Below, piece after piece: positions 1-8,614 of a stretch of DNA of 64,000 bases. The DNA comes from Nitrospira japonica (GTDB taxonomy: Bacteria; Nitrospirota; Nitrospiria; Nitrospirales; Nitrospiraceae). The notes under the pieces were generated by a model. The model worked only from the letters and a program-made list of their open reading frames with translations, made no database searches and was not told the DNA's origin. The stretch spans positions 124,001-188,000 of the forward strand of contig NZ_LT828648.1 in assembly GCF_900169565.1 (NCBI RefSeq), given 5' to 3'. Every line of letters starts with the position of its first letter. The stretch's first letter is position 1. A program made the translations under genes and the position numbers.

Positions 1-1711
1 TACCGAACGCAATGACTGCCGGATAGATGTAGGTCTCCCTGGGGATCGGGGGATTCAGGAACGTATAATAGAAAGCCGACACGGCCATCTTCCGTCCTGC
101 ATCGCCGTTGTGTCCGTCCCAGGCAAAGAACACCGTAGGCACATACTGGCCGACCTCAAAGAACGTGTCCTCATCGTAGTCCTGATCCTTCTTGTTCCCA
201 AGGGGGCGTTGGATCATGACGTACCACCGGCCGTTTTTCCACTCGGCCTTGAGGACTTTGAGGTTCTCCTCATAGGTGTCGCGTTCTTCAAAATCCTTGT
301 CCCATCCCGTTCCCTTGAAGGCTCGGATGGATCCATCCGCTTCCCACTTCACGATGTCGACCGGGAACTGCTCGTTGGTTCCGAACAGGTAGCGCGGCTT
401 GATCGGAGCCGGCAACTCCTTCCACTTGACCGGATGCTCGATCCCGATCGCGTCGTTGTACACGGTGTAGTTGTTCTGATGGGCCGCGATGGACCCTTCC
501 TCACCGGTCTTGGGATCCTGCTCCTTCACATCAACATTTACCTGCGTAGGCGCCCAAGGCAGCTTGCCTTCGGCCACGCTCTTGGTCCGGTCGTCCCACT
601 CCAATAGATACACGAGCGACTTTTCGTTATACAGAGCCCGAACCCAGATGTCGTCGATACGATTGACGAAGTTTCTCGGCTTGTGGGTGATCTGTCCGCC
701 CATCGCGACGTATCGGCGGGAGGCCTTTTGCCACGCCTCATTTTCGATATCGGCCGGAATTTCCCCTTCGACCAGATTCGCCGGCACCACGAAATTGATC
801 TTCGGCTTGTCGGTCAAGGGATCGATGGGAAGTGGATTTCCTTCGAGGTCCCGCTCGCACAACGAATTCACGAAGTTCGCAATATCCCACCGCTCGTCGA
901 CCGAGGTGTTATCCGCGAACGACGGCATCGGCGTTCCATTGACGCCAGTGGAGAAGGTTCGGAAAATGTTCTTCACATTGTACGGATCCTGGCGGCTTCC
1001 ACGGAAATTCCAGCACTTATGCCAGTTGGCCGGCTGAATCGAGAATCCCCAGTCATCCTTCAGGTTGAAGGCATTTCCATCTCCTCGCCCTTCAGTACCA
1101 TGACACTCAATACATTTCTTTTCGACGATGAGTTCTGAACCACGCTTCTTGCTTTCGTCATTTGCGGCTTTCGGCTTGATGTCGCCGAGCTGGAGCACCG
1201 TCTGTGTTTCCGACTGCTTGTCGGTGAACTTCCGGTCCTTCACCAATTGAGTCGTGACGAACGACAATACCTGAAGCCGTTGTTCCTCAGTCAAAATACC
1301 TTCCCAAGACGGCATGGCCGAGCCCGGCAAACCGTGCGTGACGGTCTCAAACAGGTCGTTCTGTCCAGCGACCGGCTTCTTCGCATCGAACAAGGGAAGC
1401 TCGCCGCTCGCCGTGTGACGGATCTTGAAAGTACCCTGATTGAAATTCCGAGGACGAGGCCACAGGCGGTCTGCACCGGGACCATCGCCCGCTCCATCGA
1501 CGCCGTGGCACCAAACACACTTCGTAAAGTAGACCCGCTTCCCCGCCTCGATCATCTCGGCGGAGGGCTCCGCGGCGAGATCGCCTTTTTTGAATCCCTC
1601 TGGCAATCCTTCCGCACCGACGACCGGTATGCCGATCTGTCCGGAGGCCAGGATGATGCCGAAGGCGGCAGCGGCGGCCACTCCTACCTTCTGACTTGCG
1701 CTCTTTCTCAT
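1..1711 (-). CDS. NxrC-like dihaem cytochrome c with C-terminal haem-b (EB_dh-type) domain, partial
   Basis: Open to the window edge, so the C-terminus is missing. ATG at 1711 follows an AGAGGA ribosome site, and a signal peptide covers roughly residues 1-33. Two c-haem sites are visible: CVWCH at residues 65-69 and CIECH at 200-204, each in its own class I cytochrome domain. From about residue 270 the sequence resembles the ethylbenzene-dehydrogenase/DMSO-reductase gamma haem-b domain, as in NxrC-type subunits of nitrite oxidoreductase. It is the last readable gene of a run starting at 6531 with a bd-like oxidase and two membrane cytochromes, so it probably passes electrons to that complex rather than acting as the true NXR gamma subunit. 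Family placement is fairly sure; the partner is inference. Confidence 0.85.
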   Translation of the reverse strand, partial: MRKSASQKVGVAAAAAFGIILASGQIGIPVVGAEGLPEGFKKGDLAAEPSAEMIEAGKRVYFTKCVWCHGVDGAGDGPGADRLWPRPRNFNQGTFKIRHTASGELPLFDAKKPVAGQNDLFETVTHGLPGSAMPSWEGILTEEQRLQVLSFVTTQLVKDRKFTDKQSETQTVLQLGDIKPKAANDESKKRGSELIVEKKCIECHGTEGRGDGNAFNLKDDWGFSIQPANWHKCWNFRGSRQDPYNVKNIFRTFSTGVNGTPMPSFADNTSVDERWDIANFVNSLCERDLEGNPLPIDPLTDKPKINFVVPANLVEGEIPADIENEAWQKASRRYVAMGGQITHKPRNFVNRIDDIWVRALYNEKSLVYLLEWDDRTKSVAEGKLPWAPTQVNVDVKEQDPKTGEEGSIAAHQNNYTVYNDAIGIEHPVKWKELPAPIKPRYLFGTNEQFPVDIVKWEADGSIRAFKGTGWDKDFEERDTYEENLKVLKAEWKNGRWYVMIQRPLGNKKDQDYDEDTFFEVGQYVPTVFFAWDGHNGDAGRKMAVSAFYYTFLNPPIPRETYIYPAVIAFG

Positions 1712-1761
1712 GTTTATCCTCTTCATCGTATGTCCAGGTTATCGAAAAAGCCTTCGGCGCA

Positions 1762-2799
1762 TTAATCCCACGTACGCGGGTAGTAGCCGGTATGCCAATA
1801 TTCGAAGAGAATGACCTTCCAGATTTCGTCGACGGTCAGGTGCTGCTCCCAAGGCGGCATGACGGACGCCCAGGGGAATCCTTCGTTCGGCAATCCAATT
1901 CCGCCCTTGGACACGCGCCAGAAAATGAAGGTCTCCTGGAGCTGCGCGATGGTGCCCGGATCGGTGAAGTTTGCAGGAATAGGATTGAAGGCAAAGGCAT
2001 GGAGGCCGCGGCCGTTCAGATTATCACCGTGACAGAAGTGACAATTCTGAAAGAAAATTTCGCCGCCCTCACGCACGTACTTCAAGTACCCTGCCGCATT
2101 CTGATCCCAGGGATTGGCGTTCGGCTTCATGAGCCGGCCCATGCCCTGCTCCACAATGTTGGCATTGGTATATTCCTGATCATATTTCCCTTCGGGATTG
2201 ACCCGGAAAGGATTCTGGGAGGTCTGCAGTACGTAGGTCTTGCCGTGCACCTTGGTGCTGGCGGGAGGAGCCGGATGCACGGTCCGAAGCTCGATCGGCT
2301 CTTCGGACTTTGGCACCATAGCGTTGTACGAAAATCCACCGATCAGAATCGGCAACAGAATCAGATAGGCATAGCGCAACATCTTATTCATGCCCGTCTG
2401 CGCGTCCATCACGTTCATGATCGGCTGCTTGAACTTTCTCCAGTCCTCTTCGTTTGCCGACATCCACATAAACACGGCCACGAGAGACACGGTCCCGTAC
2501 ATCGCTCGCACGCTGAACGGAATGGGCGGATACACGCGGAACTTCAGATACAGCAAAATGAACGCCCAGAATGTGATTCCCTGCCAGAACCGTGGGATGC
2601 CCATGCCCATCGCGTTGAGCATGTAGCTGAGCCCCGTAAAGCCGGCGACGAAGATCGCCAACTCCGTGAGCATCTGCATGGGCATATAGCCTTCTACCAA
2701 GCGCACGGTGTTCGACGGGACGATATCGAAGATCATCCCGACCAGCAGGAGGAGTCCAACGACTCCAACCAGCGCACCGACGGACATCAATGCTTTCAT
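1762..2799 (-). CDS. membrane-anchored monohaem cytochrome c
   Basis: 345 residues. The first 160 residues contain about five hydrophobic segments; the rest is a periplasmic cytochrome c domain with one haem site, CHFCH at residues 253-257, and a likely distal methionine in the VMPPWE region near the C-terminus. The ATG at 2799 is preceded by GGGAG. It lies 41 bases after the dihaem membrane cytochrome and 50 bases before the NxrC-like cytochrome on the same strand, consistent with one transcript. I infer a subunit of the bd-like oxidase complex or its electron entry branch. No named family beyond cytochrome c is recognised for the membrane part. Confidence 0.85.
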   Translation of the reverse strand: MKALMSVGALVGVVGLLLLVGMIFDIVPSNTVRLVEGYMPMQMLTELAIFVAGFTGLSYMLNAMGMGIPRFWQGITFWAFILLYLKFRVYPPIPFSVRAMYGTVSLVAVFMWMSANEEDWRKFKQPIMNVMDAQTGMNKMLRYAYLILLPILIGGFSYNAMVPKSEEPIELRTVHPAPPASTKVHGKTYVLQTSQNPFRVNPEGKYDQEYTNANIVEQGMGRLMKPNANPWDQNAAGYLKYVREGGEIFFQNCHFCHGDNLNGRGLHAFAFNPIPANFTDPGTIAQLQETFIFWRVSKGGIGLPNEGFPWASVMPPWEQHLTVDEIWKVILFEYWHTGYYPRTWD

Positions 2800-2840
2800 G
2801 GGTTAACTCCCTCTAGTCTTCGAACGATAGACTGTACAGA

Positions 2841-4151
2841 TTAGGAAATCTTCGGTGGCGGCGCTCCGGCCTTCACCTGCGACAAATAGTCAACAATCTT
2901 TTTCAAAGCTCCCGCGCTCAGTTTTTGCCCGAAGACCTTGGGCATCGTGTTGTCCGGGAACGGCTTCACCACATAAGTGCTGGGTTCAACGATCGATTCC
3001 ATGATGTACTCGGGAGTGCTCTTGGCCATTCCCTTGTACTCCTTGTCCTTGATCCGGAGAGGGGCATTGGTACCCTCCTCGAGCTTCGGACCAATCGTGC
3101 CCGTGGCGCCAGGGATACCGGGAATTGTATGGCACGCGACACATTGCGCCTTGGCAAAAATCTGATCGACCGGTTCGGAACCGTCCGCCATCAACGCACT
3201 GGCTGCCTTTGGCGCGTCCTCTTGCATCTTGGGACGATCGGCTTCCGGAATGAATTTCTCATAGGACTTGGTGATGTCTTCAAAAGAAGGCGCGTCGCGT
3301 CCTTCGCGGACGTACAACCACGTATCCACCGCCGCCAGCTCAGGCAGGGAGAGCGATATTGGTGGCTTGTGAATCTTGGGCATCGGGCTCTCTTTATCGT
3401 TAGTCCCCTTCACACCATAGCCCGCAACCACATAGCAGCTGGGACATGCATGGGATTCGGCAATGTACTCCTGCCCGTTGTCTGCCGTTCCAGATCCAGG
3501 AAAAGCCTCCTTATCTGCATACTCACGCTTGGCAGGATTGCCCTTGGAATACTTAGGATCTTCGAGCCGCTCTTTGCCCGCACGCTCAGGAAGACCGAGA
3601 AGGTTAGGCGCACGTTCCCCCAACATACCGGCATGGAATGCGTGACAGAGGGGGCATTGTCCTTTACCGATCGCACCCTGGACTTTATTCTGCCCAATTC
3701 CCCCGAAGATGATCTTTTCACCTTCATCGGCCAACTGCTGGGGCGTCATGGAACTGAAGTCCAGCTTCTCTTCCTTGGGAGGAAATCCTCCTTCTACCTG
3801 AGGCAACCAGTTTCCATAGCCGGAGAGGAAGGCCGCGACGAAAAACATGAATCCGCCAATCTTCAGCAAGGCGGCCAGGTTGGTGAAATACAAGGCCATC
3901 ACAAACGTCGTGGCGGTAATCATCACTAGGGAGACGGGCAGAAGCCGGTTCTCACCATAGAAGTTGTTCTTGTAATTGGCGACGGCGACGAGGATCAGGA
4001 ATGCTGCGAGGATTCCTATAAAGGTCTTGAATACCGCCCGCTTCTTTGCCGCTGGATCGTGGATGGAAACCTGGAAGTAAATGAGCAGCCCGACGAGGGT
4101 GGCCAGGATCATCCACCCCATCGAAAGAGCTTCGTTAATCAGATTACCCAC
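2841..4151 (-). CDS. membrane-anchored dihaem cytochrome c
   Basis: 436 residues beginning with GTG at 4151, eight bases after a good AGGAGG. Four hydrophobic segments fill residues 5-112, followed by two periplasmic cytochrome c domains with CPLCH at 166-170 and CVACH at 337-341. In the first domain a third Cys pair, CPSCY at 236-240, sits where class I cytochromes usually have the loop before the distal methionine (here M257 in an SPMPK motif). It lacks the histidine and is probably not a haem site. Tight spacing with the bd-like oxidase upstream and a second cytochrome downstream suggests a shared respiratory complex. Confidence 0.86.
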   Translation of the reverse strand: MGNLINEALSMGWMILATLVGLLIYFQVSIHDPAAKKRAVFKTFIGILAAFLILVAVANYKNNFYGENRLLPVSLVMITATTFVMALYFTNLAALLKIGGFMFFVAAFLSGYGNWLPQVEGGFPPKEEKLDFSSMTPQQLADEGEKIIFGGIGQNKVQGAIGKGQCPLCHAFHAGMLGERAPNLLGLPERAGKERLEDPKYSKGNPAKREYADKEAFPGSGTADNGQEYIAESHACPSCYVVAGYGVKGTNDKESPMPKIHKPPISLSLPELAAVDTWLYVREGRDAPSFEDITKSYEKFIPEADRPKMQEDAPKAASALMADGSEPVDQIFAKAQCVACHTIPGIPGATGTIGPKLEEGTNAPLRIKDKEYKGMAKSTPEYIMESIVEPSTYVVKPFPDNTMPKVFGQKLSAGALKKIVDYLSQVKAGAPPPKIS

Positions 4152-4230
4152 AGTTGTAACCTCCTGCGGCTACACCGGGGACGGTGCATGCTGCACCCTC
4201 CCCGTGAGCCTCTACTGATAAGTAAGATGG

Positions 4231-6147
4231 TTAATGGCTGCCTGCCGGCTGCGGCGCGCTTCCCGGAACTCCAGCCTTGGCTTCCACAGGTACTTTCTTC
4301 GCCGCCAAGCTGCCGAGCCAAAAGACGAAGAGAATACTGATCCAGAAAAACAGCACGTTGAACGAAATCATATTGGCGGCGAATCCCACCGTATGCGTAT
4401 AGGCCCACGGAGAGTTGTCGCGCATGATCTCATTGACGTGCCAGAAAAGGCGGACGGAAGAGCGGATGTAGCCCATCAGTCCCATCATCCAGGTAAACGC
4501 GGTTGCCAACATGATCAACGCGTACTGGGATCGCGCGGAGATCTTGCCCCACTCGATCGGCCCCATCTGCTTGGCGCCCTTCATCATCACGCTGTTCAGC
4601 GCGAACATGAAGAACAAGCATGACAATGTCGTGGCCACCTGAGGCACCGATAGGCCGACGCGCACGTTGGCCGGAATGTAATATCCATAGACCGCCAACC
4701 AAACAATGTTGATGTAGGCGCAGGCGAAGAATACGCCCATGAAAATGTTGCCGAACTTGGCCCAAGACACCGTCGAGACCTTGTTGCCTCGCATGTACCA
4801 TACGAAGCTCAAGACGGTCGTGGTGATGATCACATTGATGCCGCCGTTCTTCGCGGACATGACACCATAGTTACCCAAGACCGGATGCTGCTGACCGCCC
4901 ATCGCCTTCAGTTCGGCTGGCGTCATGACCATCGTGTGCGGCGTAATGAACACCAAGAATCCGCACGCGAGCAGGAACACGAGATACTTGATGTAGCGCT
5001 GATATTTTTCCGCTCCTCGCATCCGACCCATCGCCTGCCACAGGTAATAGTTGGTGCTGAGGAACAGAATGCCGATCATGGTCGCCTGAATGATGAACAA
5101 CCACGCCAGCAGGCCGCCCATGAGCGTGATGCCCATTTGCTGACGGTAGGCATACACTTCGCGCATGAGCCAGTAGCCGGCAAACGGCAACGGGATCAGG
5201 AACGCGACGCCGAGCGCCATCGCGATATAGCCCATCCAATCATAATGGGCACGGTCTTCTTCGGTCTTGGCCGCCAGGAACTTATAGGCCGCATAGGCCG
5301 CGACGACACCGCCACCGAAGGCCATATTGCCGAGAATGCGGTGCACGTTGAGAGGATTCCACAATGCGGTATGAATCACGTGCCAGATGTTGCCGAGGAA
5401 GCGACCCTGCTCATCGACTCCGGCCGGGGACATCATGAACCCGATCCAGGAATTGGCCAAGAACATCAGCAGCGTGCCGATGATGTTCAGGATGACGGAC
5501 ATGCTCAAGTGGATCCACTTGAGAAATCCCTCCTTCATCTTGTCCCAGCCGTAGTAGTAAATGTAGAGCGTTCCGCTCTCGGCCACGAACATCAACGCAT
5601 AGATATGCATGACGGGACGGAAGATGCTGGAGAGGTATCCGAAAAATGCCGGATAGAGAGTCAAGAACGTGAAGATCAAAATGCCGCCTAAAATTGCCGT
5701 CAACGAATAGGCCGTCAGACTGATCTTGATGAAGTCATAAGCGAGCTGGTCGTACCGCTTGGCGAGCGCCTTGTCCTTCGTCACCACGCCCATGAACTCG
5801 ATGACCATGCAGAAGATCGGAACAGCCAAGACGAAGCTGCCGTAATACAAATGCTGCTGGTTCGCAAACCAGAGCAACACGCGGCTCTCGAAGTTGTAGC
5901 GGGGATAGTCCTTCGGGCCGTCGGTCGTCTTGGGTGCCGGAGCGCCGGCCACAATGCCTTCGGTCTTGTAATAGACATCGCGCCCCTTCTCGACCTTGTC
6001 TCCCTCCTTCTTTGCCCCATCAGCCGCGGGAGCCTCTTCGCCGGATGCCAGCGTCGGCAGCGACATGACGATGGGAAACAGGAGGAGGCCAACCATCGCG
6101 CACAGCGCCATGATTGAAAACACTTTCTTTCGGGTTGCAAGACCCAT
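4231..6147 (-). CDS. cytochrome bd-like oxidase, large form (cluster A)
   Basis: 638 residues with about 14 membrane segments, much longer than E. coli CydA. ATG at 6147 follows a perfect AAGGAGG; the longer open frame to 6219 is not needed. An N-terminal hydrophobic segment and charged linker (residues 1-80) precede the CydA-like core. The core shows NQQH near residue 99, a WIH helix, the SWIGFMMSP motif and LWNPLNVH, reminiscent of haem-ligand helices of the bd subunit I family. No CydB neighbour is present. Large proteins like this have been proposed as the terminal oxidase of Nitrospira, which lack ordinary haem-copper oxidases. Here it is followed by three c-type cytochromes, so cytochrome c rather than quinol may be the donor (inference). 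Confidence 0.88.
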   Translation of the reverse strand: MGLATRKKVFSIMALCAMVGLLLFPIVMSLPTLASGEEAPAADGAKKEGDKVEKGRDVYYKTEGIVAGAPAPKTTDGPKDYPRYNFESRVLLWFANQQHLYYGSFVLAVPIFCMVIEFMGVVTKDKALAKRYDQLAYDFIKISLTAYSLTAILGGILIFTFLTLYPAFFGYLSSIFRPVMHIYALMFVAESGTLYIYYYGWDKMKEGFLKWIHLSMSVILNIIGTLLMFLANSWIGFMMSPAGVDEQGRFLGNIWHVIHTALWNPLNVHRILGNMAFGGGVVAAYAAYKFLAAKTEEDRAHYDWMGYIAMALGVAFLIPLPFAGYWLMREVYAYRQQMGITLMGGLLAWLFIIQATMIGILFLSTNYYLWQAMGRMRGAEKYQRYIKYLVFLLACGFLVFITPHTMVMTPAELKAMGGQQHPVLGNYGVMSAKNGGINVIITTTVLSFVWYMRGNKVSTVSWAKFGNIFMGVFFACAYINIVWLAVYGYYIPANVRVGLSVPQVATTLSCLFFMFALNSVMMKGAKQMGPIEWGKISARSQYALIMLATAFTWMMGLMGYIRSSVRLFWHVNEIMRDNSPWAYTHTVGFAANMISFNVLFFWISILFVFWLGSLAAKKVPVEAKAGVPGSAPQPAGSH

Positions 6148-6223
6148 GGGATACCTCCTTGATGCAATACGACAAAGACTCATGACAAAATTCCAAACTT
6201 TCGCGGAGTCGTAACTCACAGAC

Positions 6224-6346
6224 CTACTTGCGGAACAGGTACCAGTAGTCCAACCCCTGCATGTCCATCAAAAAATGATCGACCAAGGTGAAATAGGCAA
6301 CACAGATGATCAACGAAATCACACCGTAGACGATTGCCTGACCCAT
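6224..6346 (-). CDS. 40-residue single-span membrane microprotein
   Basis: Forty codons and a TAG stop, with GAGGAG five to six bases before the ATG. One hydrophobic segment covers residues 4-22 (IVYGVISLIICVAYFTLV), followed by a short acidic and aromatic tail ending in WYLFRK. It lies between another microprotein and the bd-like oxidase on the same strand with a good ribosome site, so it is very likely translated. By analogy with CydX/CydH and CcoQ it may stabilise the oxidase complex; I recognise no named family. Confidence 0.7.
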   Translation of the reverse strand: MGQAIVYGVISLIICVAYFTLVDHFLMDMQGLDYWYLFRK

Positions 6347-6408
6347 ATTGTCTCCTCCTCAACTCGAAACGCATTCCGGGAAATTATTCACGCCGAATGG
6401 CCCTGCCG

Positions 6409-6531
6409 TCAGCAGGGGCACTGGATGCCGGCGAACCAGTAAAAGAACCACAAACCAATCGCACAGGTGATGTAGAAAATCATCTTGCCGATCTTCACCT
6501 TGAGTTCGCTATCCGCTGTTGCCGTGGCCAT
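6409..6531 (-). CDS. 40-residue single-span membrane microprotein, first gene of cluster A
   Basis: ATG at 6531 preceded by GAAGGAG at ideal spacing. A polar N-terminus (residues 1-16) is followed by one membrane span (about 17-36) and the C-terminal end IQCPC, with two cysteines at residues 38 and 40 that would sit at the membrane surface. First gene of the run that continues into the bd-like oxidase, 62 bases upstream of the second microprotein. The CPC end could bind metal or form a disulfide. No family recognised; the role as an oxidase accessory subunit is inferred from position only. Confidence 0.66.
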   Translation of the reverse strand: MATATADSELKVKIGKMIFYITCAIGLWFFYWFAGIQCPC

Positions 6532-6586
6532 TGGTTCTCCTTCTCTAGACTGGAATGGTAAGTGAGCGCATAAATTCAGGCATTTC

Positions 6587-6615
6587 TTGACACGGACATA
6601 TGCGTGTGTTATTCA
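6587..6615 (+). promoter_or_regulatory. sigma70-like promoter for the plus-strand microprotein
   Basis: TTGACA at 6587-6592, a 17-base spacer and TATTCA at 6610-6615. The -35 box is perfect and the -10 box is weak. The start codon of the 34-residue microprotein lies about 30 bases downstream of the predicted transcription start. Direct reading only; no expression data. Confidence 0.5.
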
Positions 6616-6651
6616 AATTTTGTCGTTGGGCGCGAAATAATAGGGAAAATC

Positions 6652-6756
6652 ATGACGAAGAACTCAAAAGTGTTCGACATTATAGTTTTGGCTGGTATGG
6701 TTGTCAATATAATTTTGGCCGTCTTTTTGATCCTCTACTACTTCGACTTCCTTTAA
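6652..6756 (+). CDS. 34-residue single-span membrane microprotein on the opposite strand
   Basis: Reads ATG at 6652 to TAA at 6756, with a weak GGGAAAA ribosome site. Residues 1-8 are polar (MTKNSKVF), and nearly all the rest is one hydrophobic helix ending in YYFDFL. It is the only plus-strand gene candidate in the first 25 kb. It lies between the two minus-strand oxidase clusters, and its stop overlaps the stop of the FGE-like gene at 6753 tail to tail. The composition and promoter support a real gene, although it is very short. It may be another small oxidase subunit or a membrane regulator; function unknown. Confidence 0.5.
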   Translation: MTKNSKVFDIIVLAGMVVNIILAVFLILYYFDFL

Positions 6757-7655
6757 TTCTTTCCGCCACTTCCATCACTTTTTCCGGTGCTTTTCGGGTC
6801 GGAAATTGCGCACCGAAATCCAATGGTTTCATCGCGAAAGTCCGGCACGATCTTGCTGCGACTCGTAATGCGTACATCGTGCCCCGTAGTCGTATAAGCC
6901 CCCCCTCGCATGACCCGATAGGTACCGTATTCTGGGCTCGGCGGGTCTTGTTCAGGGGAATCGCGGTAGTACGTCTCGGCGTACCAATCATCCACCCATT
7001 CCATCACGTTTCCGGCACCGTCCATGACCCCGTAAGGGCTCTTGTCCGCCGGGAAGGACCCCACTCGCGCTGAAACCTCATGGCCGTCATTCACTCTTCC
7101 CCAGTTGGCCCCATTTGGCTGCTCGAGATTTCCCCAGGGCCAGAGTCGTCCATCGCCGCCCCGCATGGCCTTCTCCCACTCCGCTTCGGTCGGTAACCGC
7201 TTGCCCTTCCAGCGGCAGTATTCGACCGCATCATCCCAGGACACGTAGACGACGGGTTGATTGATCCCCCGCATCTTGCCGACGCTTTTCGCGTATCGCG
7301 AGGGCGGTCCGGCCTTGCGATGACCGGTCGCCGTTACGAACTGCCGATACTGATAGTTTGTGACCTCATGGCGATCGATCTTGAACGCACTCAATGCAAT
7401 CGTACGCTGAGGTTGCTCGTCAAATCCTCCATCCGTCGTACCCCTCAAGAACGGACCGGAAGGAATTGCGACCATGTCTTCGCCGACAGGCTCTTCCTTA
7501 GCATCCGCCTCCAACGGCTCCGCAACCGATTCAGTGCGAGAGGAGGAATCTTCCAACGGCGTCAGAGATGTTCCTCGGAGAATGCCCATAATAGGCAACG
7601 CCGCAAAGGCGATCACGGTGAGCAGGAAAGCGACCTTGAATTTGGTTTCGAGCAT
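6753..7655 (-). CDS. membrane-anchored formylglycine-generating-enzyme-like (SUMF1) protein, probably non-catalytic
   Basis: 300 residues. One N-terminal membrane helix (about 6-26) and an acidic linker precede a complete FGE-sulfatase/SUMF1 domain from residue 60. Recognisable blocks are AIPSGPFLRG, a DRHEVTNYQYRQF-like block, VSWDDAVEYCRWKGKRLPTE, WEKAMRG and GFRCA at the end. In the stretch after VMRGGAY, where active enzymes carry the substrate-binding and copper-binding cysteines, this protein has no cysteine. It is therefore unlikely to make formylglycine and more likely serves as a structural or ligand-binding module of the cell envelope. Last gene of cluster B, eight bases after a paralogue. 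Confidence 0.85.
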   Translation of the reverse strand: MLETKFKVAFLLTVIAFAALPIMGILRGTSLTPLEDSSSRTESVAEPLEADAKEEPVGEDMVAIPSGPFLRGTTDGGFDEQPQRTIALSAFKIDRHEVTNYQYRQFVTATGHRKAGPPSRYAKSVGKMRGINQPVVYVSWDDAVEYCRWKGKRLPTEAEWEKAMRGGDGRLWPWGNLEQPNGANWGRVNDGHEVSARVGSFPADKSPYGVMDGAGNVMEWVDDWYAETYYRDSPEQDPPSPEYGTYRVMRGGAYTTTGHDVRITSRSKIVPDFRDETIGFRCAISDPKSTGKSDGSGGKN

Positions 7656-7663
7656 AACCGGGG

Positions 7664-8581
7664 CTATGACGCCGAGGAATTTCCTCCAGCGTCGGCGTCG
7701 CTGGCACAGCGGATACCAATCGTGATGTCGGTCCGCCAGTGTTTGGCGGCGAAGCGTTTTGACAATCTTGTATTATGTTCCGTCTCCCTCCACGATCCCC
7801 CACGAACAACCTTCAGATCTCCGTTTTCCGGCCCCTTGGGATCCCGATACGGAGACTTCTTATAGTAATTTTCATCGTAGGTATCGGCCACCCATTCCGC
7901 CACGTTACCAGTCATATCGTGCAGGCCGTACGGACTTCGGCCTGACTCAAATGAACCGGGCGGTGCCAAATAGCGGTACCCGTCTTCGCTTCCATCCACA
8001 TTGGCCCGCCCCGTGACGAAGGCCTCGCCCCACGGATATTTTCGCTTGCCTTCCCCGCGCCCGGCCTTTTCCCATTCGGCCTCAGTCGGCAACCGCTTCC
8101 CGGCCCATTTGCAGTAGGCATTGGCGTCATCCCACGAGACGCTCATCGCGGCAAACTCGGGTTTCAGCAACTTGGACTGATCGTCTTCGAACACTTCGAT
8201 CCTCGGCAGTGCGCGCCTTGTCATTTTGGCGAATCGGGCATATTCATCCTGCGTCACTTCATTGCGATCAAGATAAAACTCTTTAAGAAAAACCTGATGC
8301 TCAGGAGCTTCATCCGGATCTCCGTCTTTGCTTCCCATCATAAAAGGGCCTTCGGGAATATGAACCATCTCTCGCCCTTCGTCTCCTATTCTCGTCTTAT
8401 ACATGGAATAGTCCTGCGCGGGGCCGGCGCTCGCAGTTGGCTGACTTTCAGTCTTAATGGACTTCGCCATCTCCTTCATCTTGTAGGCTTTATTCGACTC
8501 CCAGAGCATCATGCCGATCATCAGAAAAAAAGAGGCAAACACGAAGATGATCGAGCCGATCAAGACGCCTCTGTTTTCCAT
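7664..8581 (-). CDS. membrane-anchored FGE-like (SUMF1) protein, probably non-catalytic, paralogue
   Basis: 305 residues with an N-terminal helix (about 6-26), a linker and a full SUMF1-type domain. It has the blocks HIPEGPFMMGS, EFYLDRNEVTQDEYARF, SWDDANAYCKWAGKRLPTE, MTGNVAEWVAD and VVRGGSW. As in its downstream neighbour, the active-site cysteines expected after the RGGSW block are absent. An AAGGGAA ribosome site precedes the ATG. The two paralogues are adjacent, anchored in the membrane and co-oriented with the second bd-like oxidase, which suggests a heterodimeric envelope component of that system (inference). Confidence 0.86.
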   Translation of the reverse strand: MENRGVLIGSIIFVFASFFLMIGMMLWESNKAYKMKEMAKSIKTESQPTASAGPAQDYSMYKTRIGDEGREMVHIPEGPFMMGSKDGDPDEAPEHQVFLKEFYLDRNEVTQDEYARFAKMTRRALPRIEVFEDDQSKLLKPEFAAMSVSWDDANAYCKWAGKRLPTEAEWEKAGRGEGKRKYPWGEAFVTGRANVDGSEDGYRYLAPPGSFESGRSPYGLHDMTGNVAEWVADTYDENYYKKSPYRDPKGPENGDLKVVRGGSWRETEHNTRLSKRFAAKHWRTDITIGIRCASDADAGGNSSAS

Positions 8582-8614
8582 AATATTTCGATTCCCTTCA
8601 CTCGATGTTTACGT

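Noticed and set aside
1696-2844. 382-codon plus-strand open frame, and other long plus-strand frames across 1-25 kb (for example 23839-25104)
   Set aside because: They mirror real minus-strand genes with recognised domains and haem motifs; their translations are low-complexity Arg/His/Gly-rich shadows.
3430-3446. CPSCY as a third c-haem site in the dihaem membrane cytochrome
   Set aside because: No histidine follows the second cysteine, and the position is that of the loop before the distal methionine.
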